Assembly: GCF_010671595.1 (NCBI RefSeq)
Contig: NZ_JAABOP010000004.1
Span: 62,001 to 126,000 of the forward strand
Reading direction: 5' to 3'
From: Muriicola jejuensis
GTDB taxonomy: Bacteria > Bacteroidota > Bacteroidia > Flavobacteriales > Flavobacteriaceae
Length of the DNA: 64,000 nt
The notes under the pieces are model-generated. The model was not told the DNA's origin. It worked only from the letters and a program-made list of their open reading frames with translations, and made no database searches. Made by a program: the position numbers and the translations under genes. This document shows positions 36,030 through 42,986 of this stretch, one piece after another (positions within the stretch are counted from its first letter, which is position 1; each line of letters begins with the position of its first letter).

Positions 36030-36975
36030 CAGCCTCGCCCTGGTGGGGTTGCTATCCTGTGATAACGGGAAATCTGACAAATCCTCTAGCGATCATATCA
36101 GCAAGGTTGCCGTAACCACACCGCTTGAATTCATGCCGGGACTGATCTCTACGGAACATGCAGAATTCGACCTGATCTTTACCCAGGATAACAAAACCGT
36201 CTATTTTACAAGGCGTGTAGGGGAGGAGAAACAGCGGATCTACTCCTCTACGTATGCGGACGATGGATGGAGCATGCCCGAGATTGTATCTTTCTCCACA
36301 GACCGGGATGAATATCCCAACCTGACCCCAGATGGGAAGACCCTGTATTTCGGCAGTGAACGCCCCATACCTGGCCGACCAAATCTGGGAAACTTTGACA
36401 CCAATGTCTGGAAGACCACGCTTGTAAACGGGTCCTGGACCACACCGGTACCCCTGGACAGCACCATCAACAAGGTGCAAGCCGAGGGAGAAACCTGGCC
36501 TCTGCAAAATGAAAACCACTTTAATACCGCAGACGGGGAGACCTTCTATCTCTGTACTATGAGGCGAGGGGAGGAGGGGCTCGACCTCTACCATACTACC
36601 CTTAAAAACGGATCTTTCTCCGAGCCGGAGAAACTTCCCGCCACTATAAACGGGGAAGACAGCTGGGAATACGCCCCCAAACTCTCCCCGGCTGGAATGT
36701 ATCTTTTCTTTCAGGTATACGGGAGGGAAGACGGGTTGGGAGGAGATGACATATTTGTATCTAAAAAGGACACAGAGGGGAACTGGCTCCCTTCAAAAAA
36801 TCTGGGGCCCCTGGTGAACAGTGCCGGAAACGAAACGCCTTTTGGCATGACCTCAGACGGAAAATTTTTCTTTTTCGGCCAGCTCTCTCCTGAGGAGGTG
36901 GCCAGGGAAGGGACAGGAAAGATTTATTTTGTAAGTACCTCCTCATTAAACCTTGAAAATCTTTTCTCTCAATGA
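36010..36975 (+). CDS. PD40/TolB-like beta-propeller lipoprotein
   Basis: 321 residues. A lipobox (GLLSCD) precedes several WD40-like (PD40) blades: FDLIFTQDNKTVYFTRR, EYPNLTPDGKTLYFGSE, NTADGETFYLCT, YAPKLSPAGMYLFFQ and FGMTSDGKFFFFG. PD40 propellers bind proteins or glycans at the cell surface in Bacteroidota. The start lies inside the end of gntR (20-base overlap), and the stop overlaps the next start by four bases (ATGA), giving a tightly coupled gntR-PD40-MORN unit. Confidence 0.82.
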   Translation: MRTHLLSSLALVGLLSCDNGKSDKSSSDHISKVAVTTPLEFMPGLISTEHAEFDLIFTQDNKTVYFTRRVGEEKQRIYSSTYADDGWSMPEIVSFSTDRDEYPNLTPDGKTLYFGSERPIPGRPNLGNFDTNVWKTTLVNGSWTTPVPLDSTINKVQAEGETWPLQNENHFNTADGETFYLCTMRRGEEGLDLYHTTLKNGSFSEPEKLPATINGEDSWEYAPKLSPAGMYLFFQVYGREDGLGGDDIFVSKKDTEGNWLPSKNLGPLVNSAGNETPFGMTSDGKFFFFGQLSPEEVAREGTGKIYFVSTSSLNLENLFSQ

Positions 36976-37418
36976 AAAAAATAGTCTTTTTAAGCGCGGC
37001 AGTGATCTGTGGCCTTGCTGAAGTTACTGCCCAGATCGACACCCTGAACAGGGAAATGGTCTCCATGAGTGCAACCTATCAAAAACCCTATACTGTGGGT
37101 GGGGTGTATTACAAACAAAAGGACACAGTACCTTTTACTGGGGTTTTGTACGGAAAGTACCCCAACGGAAAGTACCTGTCTATACAGGAATATAAGAACG
37201 GGATCGGGAATGGTACCTGGGTGAATTATTACGAGAACGGCAACCTGAAGGAAATAGGAACCTACAGGGACAACCGTGTAGAAGGACCCATCCGGCAATA
37301 CCATGAGAATGGAAAACTCAAGGCCGAGGGAATGTATGCCCACTGGAGACGGAAAGTAGGGCTGTGGAAATTCTACGATCTTCAGGGAAAACTGCTGAGA
37401 ACAATAACTTATCCCTGA
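36972..37418 (+). CDS. secreted MORN_2-repeat protein
   Basis: 148 residues with a signal peptide (cut near EVTAQ). Three to four MORN_2-type repeats of about 22 residues lie between 55 and 140: YPNGKYLSIQEYKNGIGNGT, YYENGNLKEIGTYRDNRVEG, YHENGKLKAEGMYAHWRRKV and YDLQGKLLRTITYP. These repeats form beta-hairpins and are often adhesive or structural. It overlaps the PD40 gene by four bases. Confidence 0.82.
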   Translation: MKKIVFLSAAVICGLAEVTAQIDTLNREMVSMSATYQKPYTVGGVYYKQKDTVPFTGVLYGKYPNGKYLSIQEYKNGIGNGTWVNYYENGNLKEIGTYRDNRVEGPIRQYHENGKLKAEGMYAHWRRKVGLWKFYDLQGKLLRTITYP

Positions 37419-37512
37419 TAGGCACCAAGCAGGTAGGATACTGATCTTTGTCATAGTTTACCCAACGGTCTCAGGTTAATTTTAAAGCATAATATTCCTA
37501 TTTGCTTTATAT

Positions 37513-38112
37513 ATGAGACTTACATATGCTACAAGAACATTCGCTGTATCAGCGCTTGTTCTATTTGTGTCTGCTTTCACGGGAAGCGCGCAGGACCCTG
37601 TAATGTTGAAACCGGCAGCAGAGGACAAAGAAGAACCGGTCAAGGAGATCTTCTGGGAGATCAAGGCCTATAAGATCTTTGAGACCCTCCTGGATGTAAA
37701 GGCGATCGACAAGGATGGCAACAGGCACGACATCAGGGCTATACAGAATTCGGATGACGTCAATATTCTGGACGTAAAGGCCTTTATCCATGGGGAGCGC
37801 TTACCGGTGAAATTGATCATTAAGAACAACGAGCGGTATTATCCACTAAAGGCTATAGATTCGGAGGGAAATCTGATCGATATCAAAGCCATTACTACAG
37901 ATGGAAAGATCCTGCCTGTAAAAGGGGTAAGCAAGACCGGGAACGTGGTCCATCTCAGAGCTATCGCCGAAGACCAGAGTTTTTATGATATCATCGCCAT
38001 GTCACCCGATACGAAGTTCAATCACGTCAAAGGCATAAAGATGACAGATAGCCCCGTGGAGGCTATCATTAATGGGGTATCTATCTTTGCCCATGTGAAA
38101 TCCATCAAATGA
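37513..38112 (+). CDS. secreted repeat protein with DVKAI-type beta motifs
   Basis: 199 residues with a signal peptide (cut near GSAQD). The mature chain repeats a roughly 20-24 residue unit with hydrophobic-D/H-x-K/R-A-I: LLDVKAIDKDG, RHDIRAIQNS, ILDVKAFIHG, YPLKAIDSEG, LIDIKAITTDG, LPVKGVSKTG, VHLRAIAEDQ and FNHVKGIKMTD. This gives a regular beta-structure. No enzyme motif is seen. It is the last gene before the AT-rich island. Confidence 0.7.
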   Translation: MRLTYATRTFAVSALVLFVSAFTGSAQDPVMLKPAAEDKEEPVKEIFWEIKAYKIFETLLDVKAIDKDGNRHDIRAIQNSDDVNILDVKAFIHGERLPVKLIIKNNERYYPLKAIDSEGNLIDIKAITTDGKILPVKGVSKTGNVVHLRAIAEDQSFYDIIAMSPDTKFNHVKGIKMTDSPVEAIINGVSIFAHVKSIK

Positions 38113-38140
38113 TCAGAGGGTGGGAGTTCGGATGGTCTTA

Positions 38141-38165
38141 TTTATATTATTTGACATAATATAAA
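38141..38165. promoter_or_regulatory. ten-base inverted repeat
   Basis: TTTATATTAT (38141-38150) and ATAATATAAA (38156-38165) form a perfect inverted repeat around TTGAC, 29 bases after the repeat-protein stop. Without a T-run it looks more like a protein-binding site than a terminator. Confidence 0.4.
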
Positions 38166-38188
38166 TTATAGAACAATTAGTATTATGT

Positions 38189-38212
38189 AAATACGGCGTA
38201 TACAACGTATTT
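38189..38212. promoter_or_regulatory. GTATAC-centred imperfect palindrome, possible second GntR site
   Basis: AAATACG at the left end and CGTATTT at the right end are complementary, and the centre CGTATACAAC matches the gntR-promoter palindrome over CGTATAC; 20 of 24 positions obey symmetry. It lies 15 bases before the small ATG frame at 38228. Confidence 0.4.
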
Positions 38213-38227
38213 GATATAATTGCAGAT

Positions 38228-38398
38228 ATGAACTCCGCGAGAGCGGATCATATCGTTCGCGATTATGTCAAAGCCGTTTTACCGGAACACTTGTTTTACT
38301 TAAAAGTCATACTAGTTTTACTATATAAAATAAAAACATTCAAGAAGAAATGTGCAGTATTCACTAATACCTTTAAACTAATAAATCGCGATGAGTAA
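38228..38398 (+). CDS. small open frame of 56 codons, possibly a gene truncated at the island edge
   Basis: The frame encodes a 56-residue peptide starting MNSARADHIVRDYVKAVLPE and ending in a Lys-rich tail. The first 20 codons look like ordinary host coding sequence, while the rest is AT-rich, which would fit a gene cut by an insertion. It is positioned correctly behind two palindromes that look like a promoter region. No homologue was recognised, and the frame may be chance. Confidence 0.3.
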   Translation: MNSARADHIVRDYVKAVLPEHLFYLKVILVLLYKIKTFKKKCAVFTNTFKLINRDE

Positions 38399-38452
38399 AA
38401 TATGCTTTAACGTGCCCGTTGTTTTGTCTAAATAGCTTTGCCATTTGGACGT

Positions 38453-38515
38453 TTCACGCCCTAACACAAAGCCGAGGCCAATCGCTCTTTGTGTCTGCCA
38501 CAAATTCACGCCCTA
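38453..38515. repeat. hairpin flanked by direct repeats, weakly attC-like
   Basis: TTCACGCCCTA occurs at 38453-38463 and 38505-38515. Between them ACACAAAG (38464-38471) pairs with CTTTGTGT (38487-38494). The CCCTAAC next to the hairpin resembles an integron attC core, but the second core is not matched. It lies just downstream of the two Sdp-like genes on the other strand. Confidence 0.35.
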
Positions 38516-38579
38516 GCCAGCCAGCATTTCTTCACACCTTCTAATAACAAAAGAAATGAATTAACTTAGTCTATACTTT

Positions 38580-38921
38580 TTAAGCCTCTTCCTTTTTAAG
38601 AGATTTTTCTGTTGTGTAAATTGGAATAAAAATTGCAAAAATCCATAAAACACAACCAACAATAATTGCAATTTTCTCATCCCAAATTATAAAAGAAATT
38701 CCTTGTAATAATATCGTATAGATACTATATTTTAGCAATTCTTTAGGATAAATACGATTTGCAATATCCCAATTTTTTTTACTCTTAAGGGATGATTTAG
38801 TCCTATACCCATAAAAGAAGTTTATGTTCTTTGGGGGATAATACGTCAAAAGCAATGGCAATGCTATAATTAAAAGAGCCAAGAATATATTAGTGGCCAA
38901 CAAAGCATGATAATCACTCAT
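38580..38921 (-). CDS. SdpI-family membrane protein (immunity-like)
   Basis: 113 residues with three hydrophobic segments (8-27, 62-78, 84-104) and the SdpI signature FFYGYRTKSSLKSKKNWDIA near residues 35-55. In Bacillus, SdpI protects the cell from the killing peptide SdpC and helps control the sdpRI operon. The gene is strongly AT-rich compared with its neighbours. It overlaps the SdpB-like gene upstream by eight bases (38914-38921), so both are co-translated. The immunity function is inferred from family and partner. Confidence 0.75.
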   Translation of the reverse strand: MSDYHALLATNIFLALLIIALPLLLTYYPPKNINFFYGYRTKSSLKSKKNWDIANRIYPKELLKYSIYTILLQGISFIIWDEKIAIIVGCVLWIFAIFIPIYTTEKSLKKEEA

Positions 38922-39417
38922 GACAAGAGAATTTAAGATTAAAATTTTTATGTTTCGGTATATAATATAAAATTATCGCTCCTAGCATTGAAAAGAAAAA
39001 ACTAAAAAGACCGTGAAAAAAAATAATCAAAAAGTGAAAAGAGAAGCCCATTAATAAAAAAAGCAACCAATTCCATTTATTTGACCGAATAAAAATCCAA
39101 CCAAAAAATAATATTTCTAAAAATAAAGCACCCCAAGTTAGAAGCATTACAACTAACTTCATAGCCAACAAATCCCTTACGGCAGATATAAAAGAAGTAT
39201 TGACCCCAAAAATATTATGTGTTGCCCAGTAATAAACTGCCGTGCCATTTCTCCATTCTTCAACACCAAATTTAGCAATTGCTGAGTGAAAGTAAACAAC
39301 ACAAATTTGGATTGAAATCATTGCGTAAAATGACCATACAAGTAGTTTAACCTTGGGCCTTATGTTTTGGTTGTGTAACCGCCTATTATCCCGAAAATTA
39401 CCTCCATTTTTGCGCAT
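38914..39417 (-). CDS. SdpB/HTTM-like membrane protein, N-terminally truncated
   Basis: 167 residues with four hydrophobic segments. The block VYFHSAIAKFGVEEWRNGTA and YYWATHNIFG is the conserved core of SdpB-type HTTM proteins. Bacillus SdpB is about 320 residues and matures the SdpC toxin with SdpA, so half of the usual protein is missing here. The first 25 residues do not look like the family and probably come from the junction sequence, because composition changes from AT-rich to host-like just upstream. It is likely a non-functional remnant. No sdpA or sdpC is seen. Confidence 0.6.
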   Translation of the reverse strand: MRKNGGNFRDNRRLHNQNIRPKVKLLVWSFYAMISIQICVVYFHSAIAKFGVEEWRNGTAVYYWATHNIFGVNTSFISAVRDLLAMKLVVMLLTWGALFLEILFFGWIFIRSNKWNWLLFLLMGFSFHFLIIFFHGLFSFFFSMLGAIILYYIPKHKNFNLKFSCHE

Positions 39418-39475
39418 TACCCCTCCCCTTGCTCCTTCCCTAATGCATGAAACTACATCCTGAAGAAAAATGTGG

Positions 39476-39483
39476 TATCTTTA
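39476..39483 (+). promoter_or_regulatory. -7-like element TATCTTTA
   Basis: One mismatch from TAnnTTTG, 34 bases before the ATG at 39518 of the His/Glu-rich lipoprotein. Confidence 0.4.
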
Positions 39484-39517
39484 AGGGACTTTTTAGAAAA
39501 CACAAAAATCAGTTGCC

Positions 39518-39778
39518 ATGATACGAACACTCAACATCCTAAGATCGCTAACCTTAGTGCTTACCCTGTTTGCCTTCCTGACTGCCGGAACACTGACTTC
39601 CTGCAGGGATACCAAGAAAAAGGAAGAGACCGAACAGGCTGAGGCAGAACACCCTGAAGGAGAAGAACATCCTACAGAAGAAGCAGATGAACACCCAGCT
39701 GGTGAAGAACACCCCTCCGGTGACGAGCATCCAACCGGGGAAGAACATCCTACAAAAAAGGATAGCGTAGGGAACTAA
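39518..39778 (+). CDS. small His/Glu-rich repeat lipoprotein
   Basis: 86 residues. A lipoprotein signal ends at LTSC (about residue 29). The mature part is a low-complexity tail with five or six copies of an EHP-type unit: EHPEGE, EHPTEE, EHPAGE, EHPSGD, EHPTGE and EHPTKK. The regular His spacing in an acidic chain suggests binding of divalent metal ions at the cell surface, or a flexible spacer. No family was recognised. The gene ends ten bases from the convergent transglutaminase-like gene. Confidence 0.65.
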   Translation: MIRTLNILRSLTLVLTLFAFLTAGTLTSCRDTKKKEETEQAEAEHPEGEEHPTEEADEHPAGEEHPSGDEHPTGEEHPTKKDSVGN

Positions 39779-39787
39779 TCGTTTCTT

Positions 39788-41140
39788 TTAGTTGTCTGGA
39801 TCTGCGCTTCTCTGGAAGGAGAAAAACGTTTTCGGAAAGGCGGGTGTATTTCCTATTTCCATGACCGGATAAGCCATAAAATTGATGGAACCGCCCGAAG
39901 GGCCAGGATCCAGCACCAGGTCGCGTCCCTTTGTAAACTCAACCCTGTTGGCCGGGTGACGGCCAAAGTAATAGGTAGCCAGGGCGGTATACTTATTGGC
40001 TTCGCTGATATCCACGGGCCACCATTTGCCTTCTGCATAGAATTCTGCCCAGCAATGGTACCCATCTATCCCTCCTTCATTTCTATCTGACGGAATACCG
40101 GCTCCAACCGCAAACCTGGCAGGGATGCCGGCCGAACGGGCCAGGGAAATAAACAAAGAGTGGAACTCCGTACAGTTGCCCGTTAAGGCATCACAGGCGT
40201 AATTTGCATCCCCCGTCCCATAGGTCCCCGCCTTGATGTATTTCATATTGTCAATAATATAATCGTATAAAGCCCGGGCCTTCATGATCTCACCCTCTGC
40301 TCCGCGCACCCCGATAATGGAATCGGCCAGCACCTGAAAACGATCCCCTACCGGCATCAGCAGACTGGGGTTCAGATAGTCGGCCACAAAAGAATCATCC
40401 TCATAGGGGTTCTTCTCCTTTCGCACCACGTTGTATTCCAGTACGATCTTCTCCCCGCTTTCCGCCGGTGTCAGGGCCATAAAAGCCACCTTGTTCCCGT
40501 ATGTTGATTCCTTCGCGTACTGATACACTACAGGAGCGTTAATCTTAACATTACCAATGGTTTGCCATGTATCTGATTGTGGGATCGGGATCCAGATCTT
40601 TGCATTCTCTGTTATTTCAGGTAAGGTCACCTCATACCTGAATTGAAATCGGTCCTCCCCTTCTATGATCCCGAGCAGATCGTTGGATGCGGTTTCCAAT
40701 GGGAGGCGATACCAGGTCTTATCCTTGCGTTGCTTCCAGGTATAAAAGGGTTTGCCATTGAGCTTGTGGAGGGTGGTCTCGGTGACCTGCATATTGCCCG
40801 GATCGCCTTCCAGAAAGAAATCCACGTCATAGACATCCCCACTTACATCGGCCAGATCCACACAGGCAAAATGCCGCCTGGGGCCTAAGTTGGACAAATA
40901 TTCCGTATGTACCCTAACCAGTTGGAGGCGTAATTCCTCTTCCTCGGTCTGCAAATGAAAGTACCCTCCCCCCTCTTCTACTTTTTGGGCGATGTTGGCC
41001 TTAATGCCTTCCTCTATATCGGCCGTAACCACCAAAGGAACATCCATGGAGGCCAGATCGCTGTCCTTTTCTTTATTATCTGATTTGCATCCTATAGACA
41101 AGGTGAGTATCAGAAACATCAGGGCTTTGAAATAGTTCAT
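39788..41140 (-). CDS. transglutaminase-like lipoprotein
   Basis: 450 residues from the ATG at 41138-41140 (reverse strand), where a lipoprotein signal begins (SIGCKS); the frame is open further upstream. The C-terminal transglutaminase-like domain has the Cys-His-Asp triad in NCTEFHSLFISL, GYHCWAEFY and PVDISEANKY. The N-terminal 280 residues are beta-rich and may bind substrate. Members of this superfamily act as peptidases or cross-linkers at the envelope. It is followed on the same strand by an S41 peptidase gene 97 bases upstream of its start. Confidence 0.82.
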   Translation of the reverse strand: MNYFKALMFLILTLSIGCKSDNKEKDSDLASMDVPLVVTADIEEGIKANIAQKVEEGGGYFHLQTEEEELRLQLVRVHTEYLSNLGPRRHFACVDLADVSGDVYDVDFFLEGDPGNMQVTETTLHKLNGKPFYTWKQRKDKTWYRLPLETASNDLLGIIEGEDRFQFRYEVTLPEITENAKIWIPIPQSDTWQTIGNVKINAPVVYQYAKESTYGNKVAFMALTPAESGEKIVLEYNVVRKEKNPYEDDSFVADYLNPSLLMPVGDRFQVLADSIIGVRGAEGEIMKARALYDYIIDNMKYIKAGTYGTGDANYACDALTGNCTEFHSLFISLARSAGIPARFAVGAGIPSDRNEGGIDGYHCWAEFYAEGKWWPVDISEANKYTALATYYFGRHPANRVEFTKGRDLVLDPGPSGGSINFMAYPVMEIGNTPAFPKTFFSFQRSADPDN

Positions 41141-41236
41141 GGGCTCGTGGAATTTTCGCACCTGTGAAAATACAATAAATCCACAGTTTCCCCAAGTGCT
41201 GATAAGCATCCCCTGAGAGGTCAGTTCATATCGTAA

Positions 41237-42916
41237 TCAATCCTTTTTCGTGGGTTTAACCATTTCTTCGAGCATGGCACGTGCGTTCTCCCCTACCGGG
41301 CCAGCCGGATCCAGGGAAATTGCCTTGGAATAAAACTCCCGGGCTTTTTCGAGGTTCCCGGACTTCCAGTTGGCTTCCGCCAGGCTGTCCCAGGCATTGG
41401 CAGATTCCGGGAAAAGTGTAGTATTAAGCTGGAAGACATAAATAGCTTCCTGGAAAGATTCCTGCCCCAACAGGTTATAGCCTGCCTGGTTAAACTCCCT
41501 TTCAAAATCAAAAAAGGCATACACAGGATCTTTGAGCATTCTCTGAGCTTCAGGCAAGATCTTCTCGGCCTGTCCGCTGGTAAATAATTCAGTAAAGTAT
41601 CCCATAGGATCTGTAATAAAAGTATCCCCTTTGAAGGAAAGCACGGCTTCCAGGGCCGGGTCCTGGTTAGTACGGTACTGCTCAAAGGTGAGTCCGGTGG
41701 CGATCTGGGGATACAGGGCCGGTTTGTTCTCCCACTGGGGTTTGTCCTGCCACCAGGCAAAAGACAGATATGCCTTCAGCTGGGTATTGGGAAGTATCAC
41801 CGGTTGGTTATCCCCATAGAAGTTGATATTTTCAGCGGTTGGCTCCCCCACGAAGATAGCATTGGTGTAGTTGTGCAGTTCATTGACCAGGTTCTGGCAG
41901 GCCGAGAAGGTCCGCCTACCAAGGATCACAAAGAATTTGCCGGGCTGGTTGATCTTTTTGTTGGCGATCACCCCGGTGACCACAGGTTTGTTCTTGTAAT
42001 TGTTCCCTCCTCCGTTAAGCCTTACATCCAGGATCATCTTATCCACTTCATTCCGATCGATAAAGTCGAACACCTCCTTGTAAAACTCGGGTATGGACTG
42101 GAGGGAATCATCCTGTATCTGGCTTTGGCGTACATAGACAGCTTTTTGTTCAGGCAGGTATTCGTAATAATAGATTTTGTCGAGGTTCTTAAGATAGAGA
42201 GGGGTGGCACTCTGATCGCGTGATTCGAGCCAGTCACCATCCGGAACGACCATGCCGTATTGCCGTGGAAAGCGCTTCATGGGGACTGCCCTGATCTCCT
42301 GTTTAATTTGTTTTCCATCTTTTTCAATGGTGACCTTTACGGTGGTGTTCATTTCTTTAAGGACTCCCTGGGCGTGCAGGAATTCAGGAAAGGTCAGGTA
42401 ATGTATGCCGTAGGCCTTTACAAACTGGTCATTTTCAGCCGGGACCACGGGCCGCATTCGTTTCAAAACTTCCTCTATGGGCATATCCTCTATGGCGAGT
42501 AGGCGGGTGCCAAGTGCCCCGGCATAGTCCTTATGGACCCCCTGCAGGTAGACGCCGTCATCAAAATGATACAGGACAATTGGTAGCTGATGGATGGGGA
42601 TCACATTCTCCCAGTATCCCAGTACCGTATGTCCGTATTCGAAGGAAGCCACCAGCCTGGTCAGACCCACCAACACTTCGTGATCTTCCAAATCAGGTAT
42701 GGCTTCATAGAGGGCGGTTACTTCCTTGTCAAAATCGGCAGCAGTGGTCTTTTTAAACAGGAATGGATACGCTTCGTGCACGGTCTTTTGAAGGAACAAA
42801 AGGTCTTCCCTGTACTGCTCTGTCGTTATGCCCATTTGGGCAAATGAACCGAAGGCAGGGAGTAATAAAGCAAATACGAAAATGAGGTTCTTAAAAGAAA
42901 CGGCAGGGATCTTCAT
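41237..42916 (-). CDS. secreted S41-family peptidase with C-terminal TPR
   Basis: 559 residues with a signal peptide (cut near GSFAQ). The S41 core shows MILDVRLNGGGNN, FVILGRRTFSACQNLVNEL with the serine nucleophile in RTFSAC, and GEPTAENINFYGD. An N-terminal helical region (residues 28-110) is typical of tricorn/C-terminal-processing protease relatives. The last 90 residues form two or three TPR-like helix pairs (ANAWDSLAEANWKSGNLEKA). No PDZ domain is evident. It probably cleaves peptides in the periplasm. Confidence 0.82.
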   Translation of the reverse strand: MKIPAVSFKNLIFVFALLLPAFGSFAQMGITTEQYREDLLFLQKTVHEAYPFLFKKTTAADFDKEVTALYEAIPDLEDHEVLVGLTRLVASFEYGHTVLGYWENVIPIHQLPIVLYHFDDGVYLQGVHKDYAGALGTRLLAIEDMPIEEVLKRMRPVVPAENDQFVKAYGIHYLTFPEFLHAQGVLKEMNTTVKVTIEKDGKQIKQEIRAVPMKRFPRQYGMVVPDGDWLESRDQSATPLYLKNLDKIYYYEYLPEQKAVYVRQSQIQDDSLQSIPEFYKEVFDFIDRNEVDKMILDVRLNGGGNNYKNKPVVTGVIANKKINQPGKFFVILGRRTFSACQNLVNELHNYTNAIFVGEPTAENINFYGDNQPVILPNTQLKAYLSFAWWQDKPQWENKPALYPQIATGLTFEQYRTNQDPALEAVLSFKGDTFITDPMGYFTELFTSGQAEKILPEAQRMLKDPVYAFFDFEREFNQAGYNLLGQESFQEAIYVFQLNTTLFPESANAWDSLAEANWKSGNLEKAREFYSKAISLDPAGPVGENARAMLEEMVKPTKKD

Positions 42917-42986
42917 CTGATCAATTCTTTAGGTTGTCTTAATCAATAAGATACAGGATCCTGCAAATTGTTACAGTTCAGCGCAT

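Larger units (their letters stand above)
38113..38579. other. 467-base non-coding/junction region with palindromes, small ORF and cassette-like repeats
   Basis: This is the longest gene-free stretch. From left to right it holds a ten-base inverted repeat (38141-38165), an imperfect GTATAC-centred palindrome (38189-38212), a small open frame (38228-38398), and a hairpin (38464-38494) between two copies of TTCACGCCCTA (38453-38463 and 38505-38515). Composition shifts towards A+T from about 38280. The layout suggests an insertion junction. Confidence 0.5.

Noticed and set aside
39640-39765. CRISPR-like repeats
   Set aside because: The short DNA repeats encode the EHP units of the lipoprotein in frame and have no spacers.
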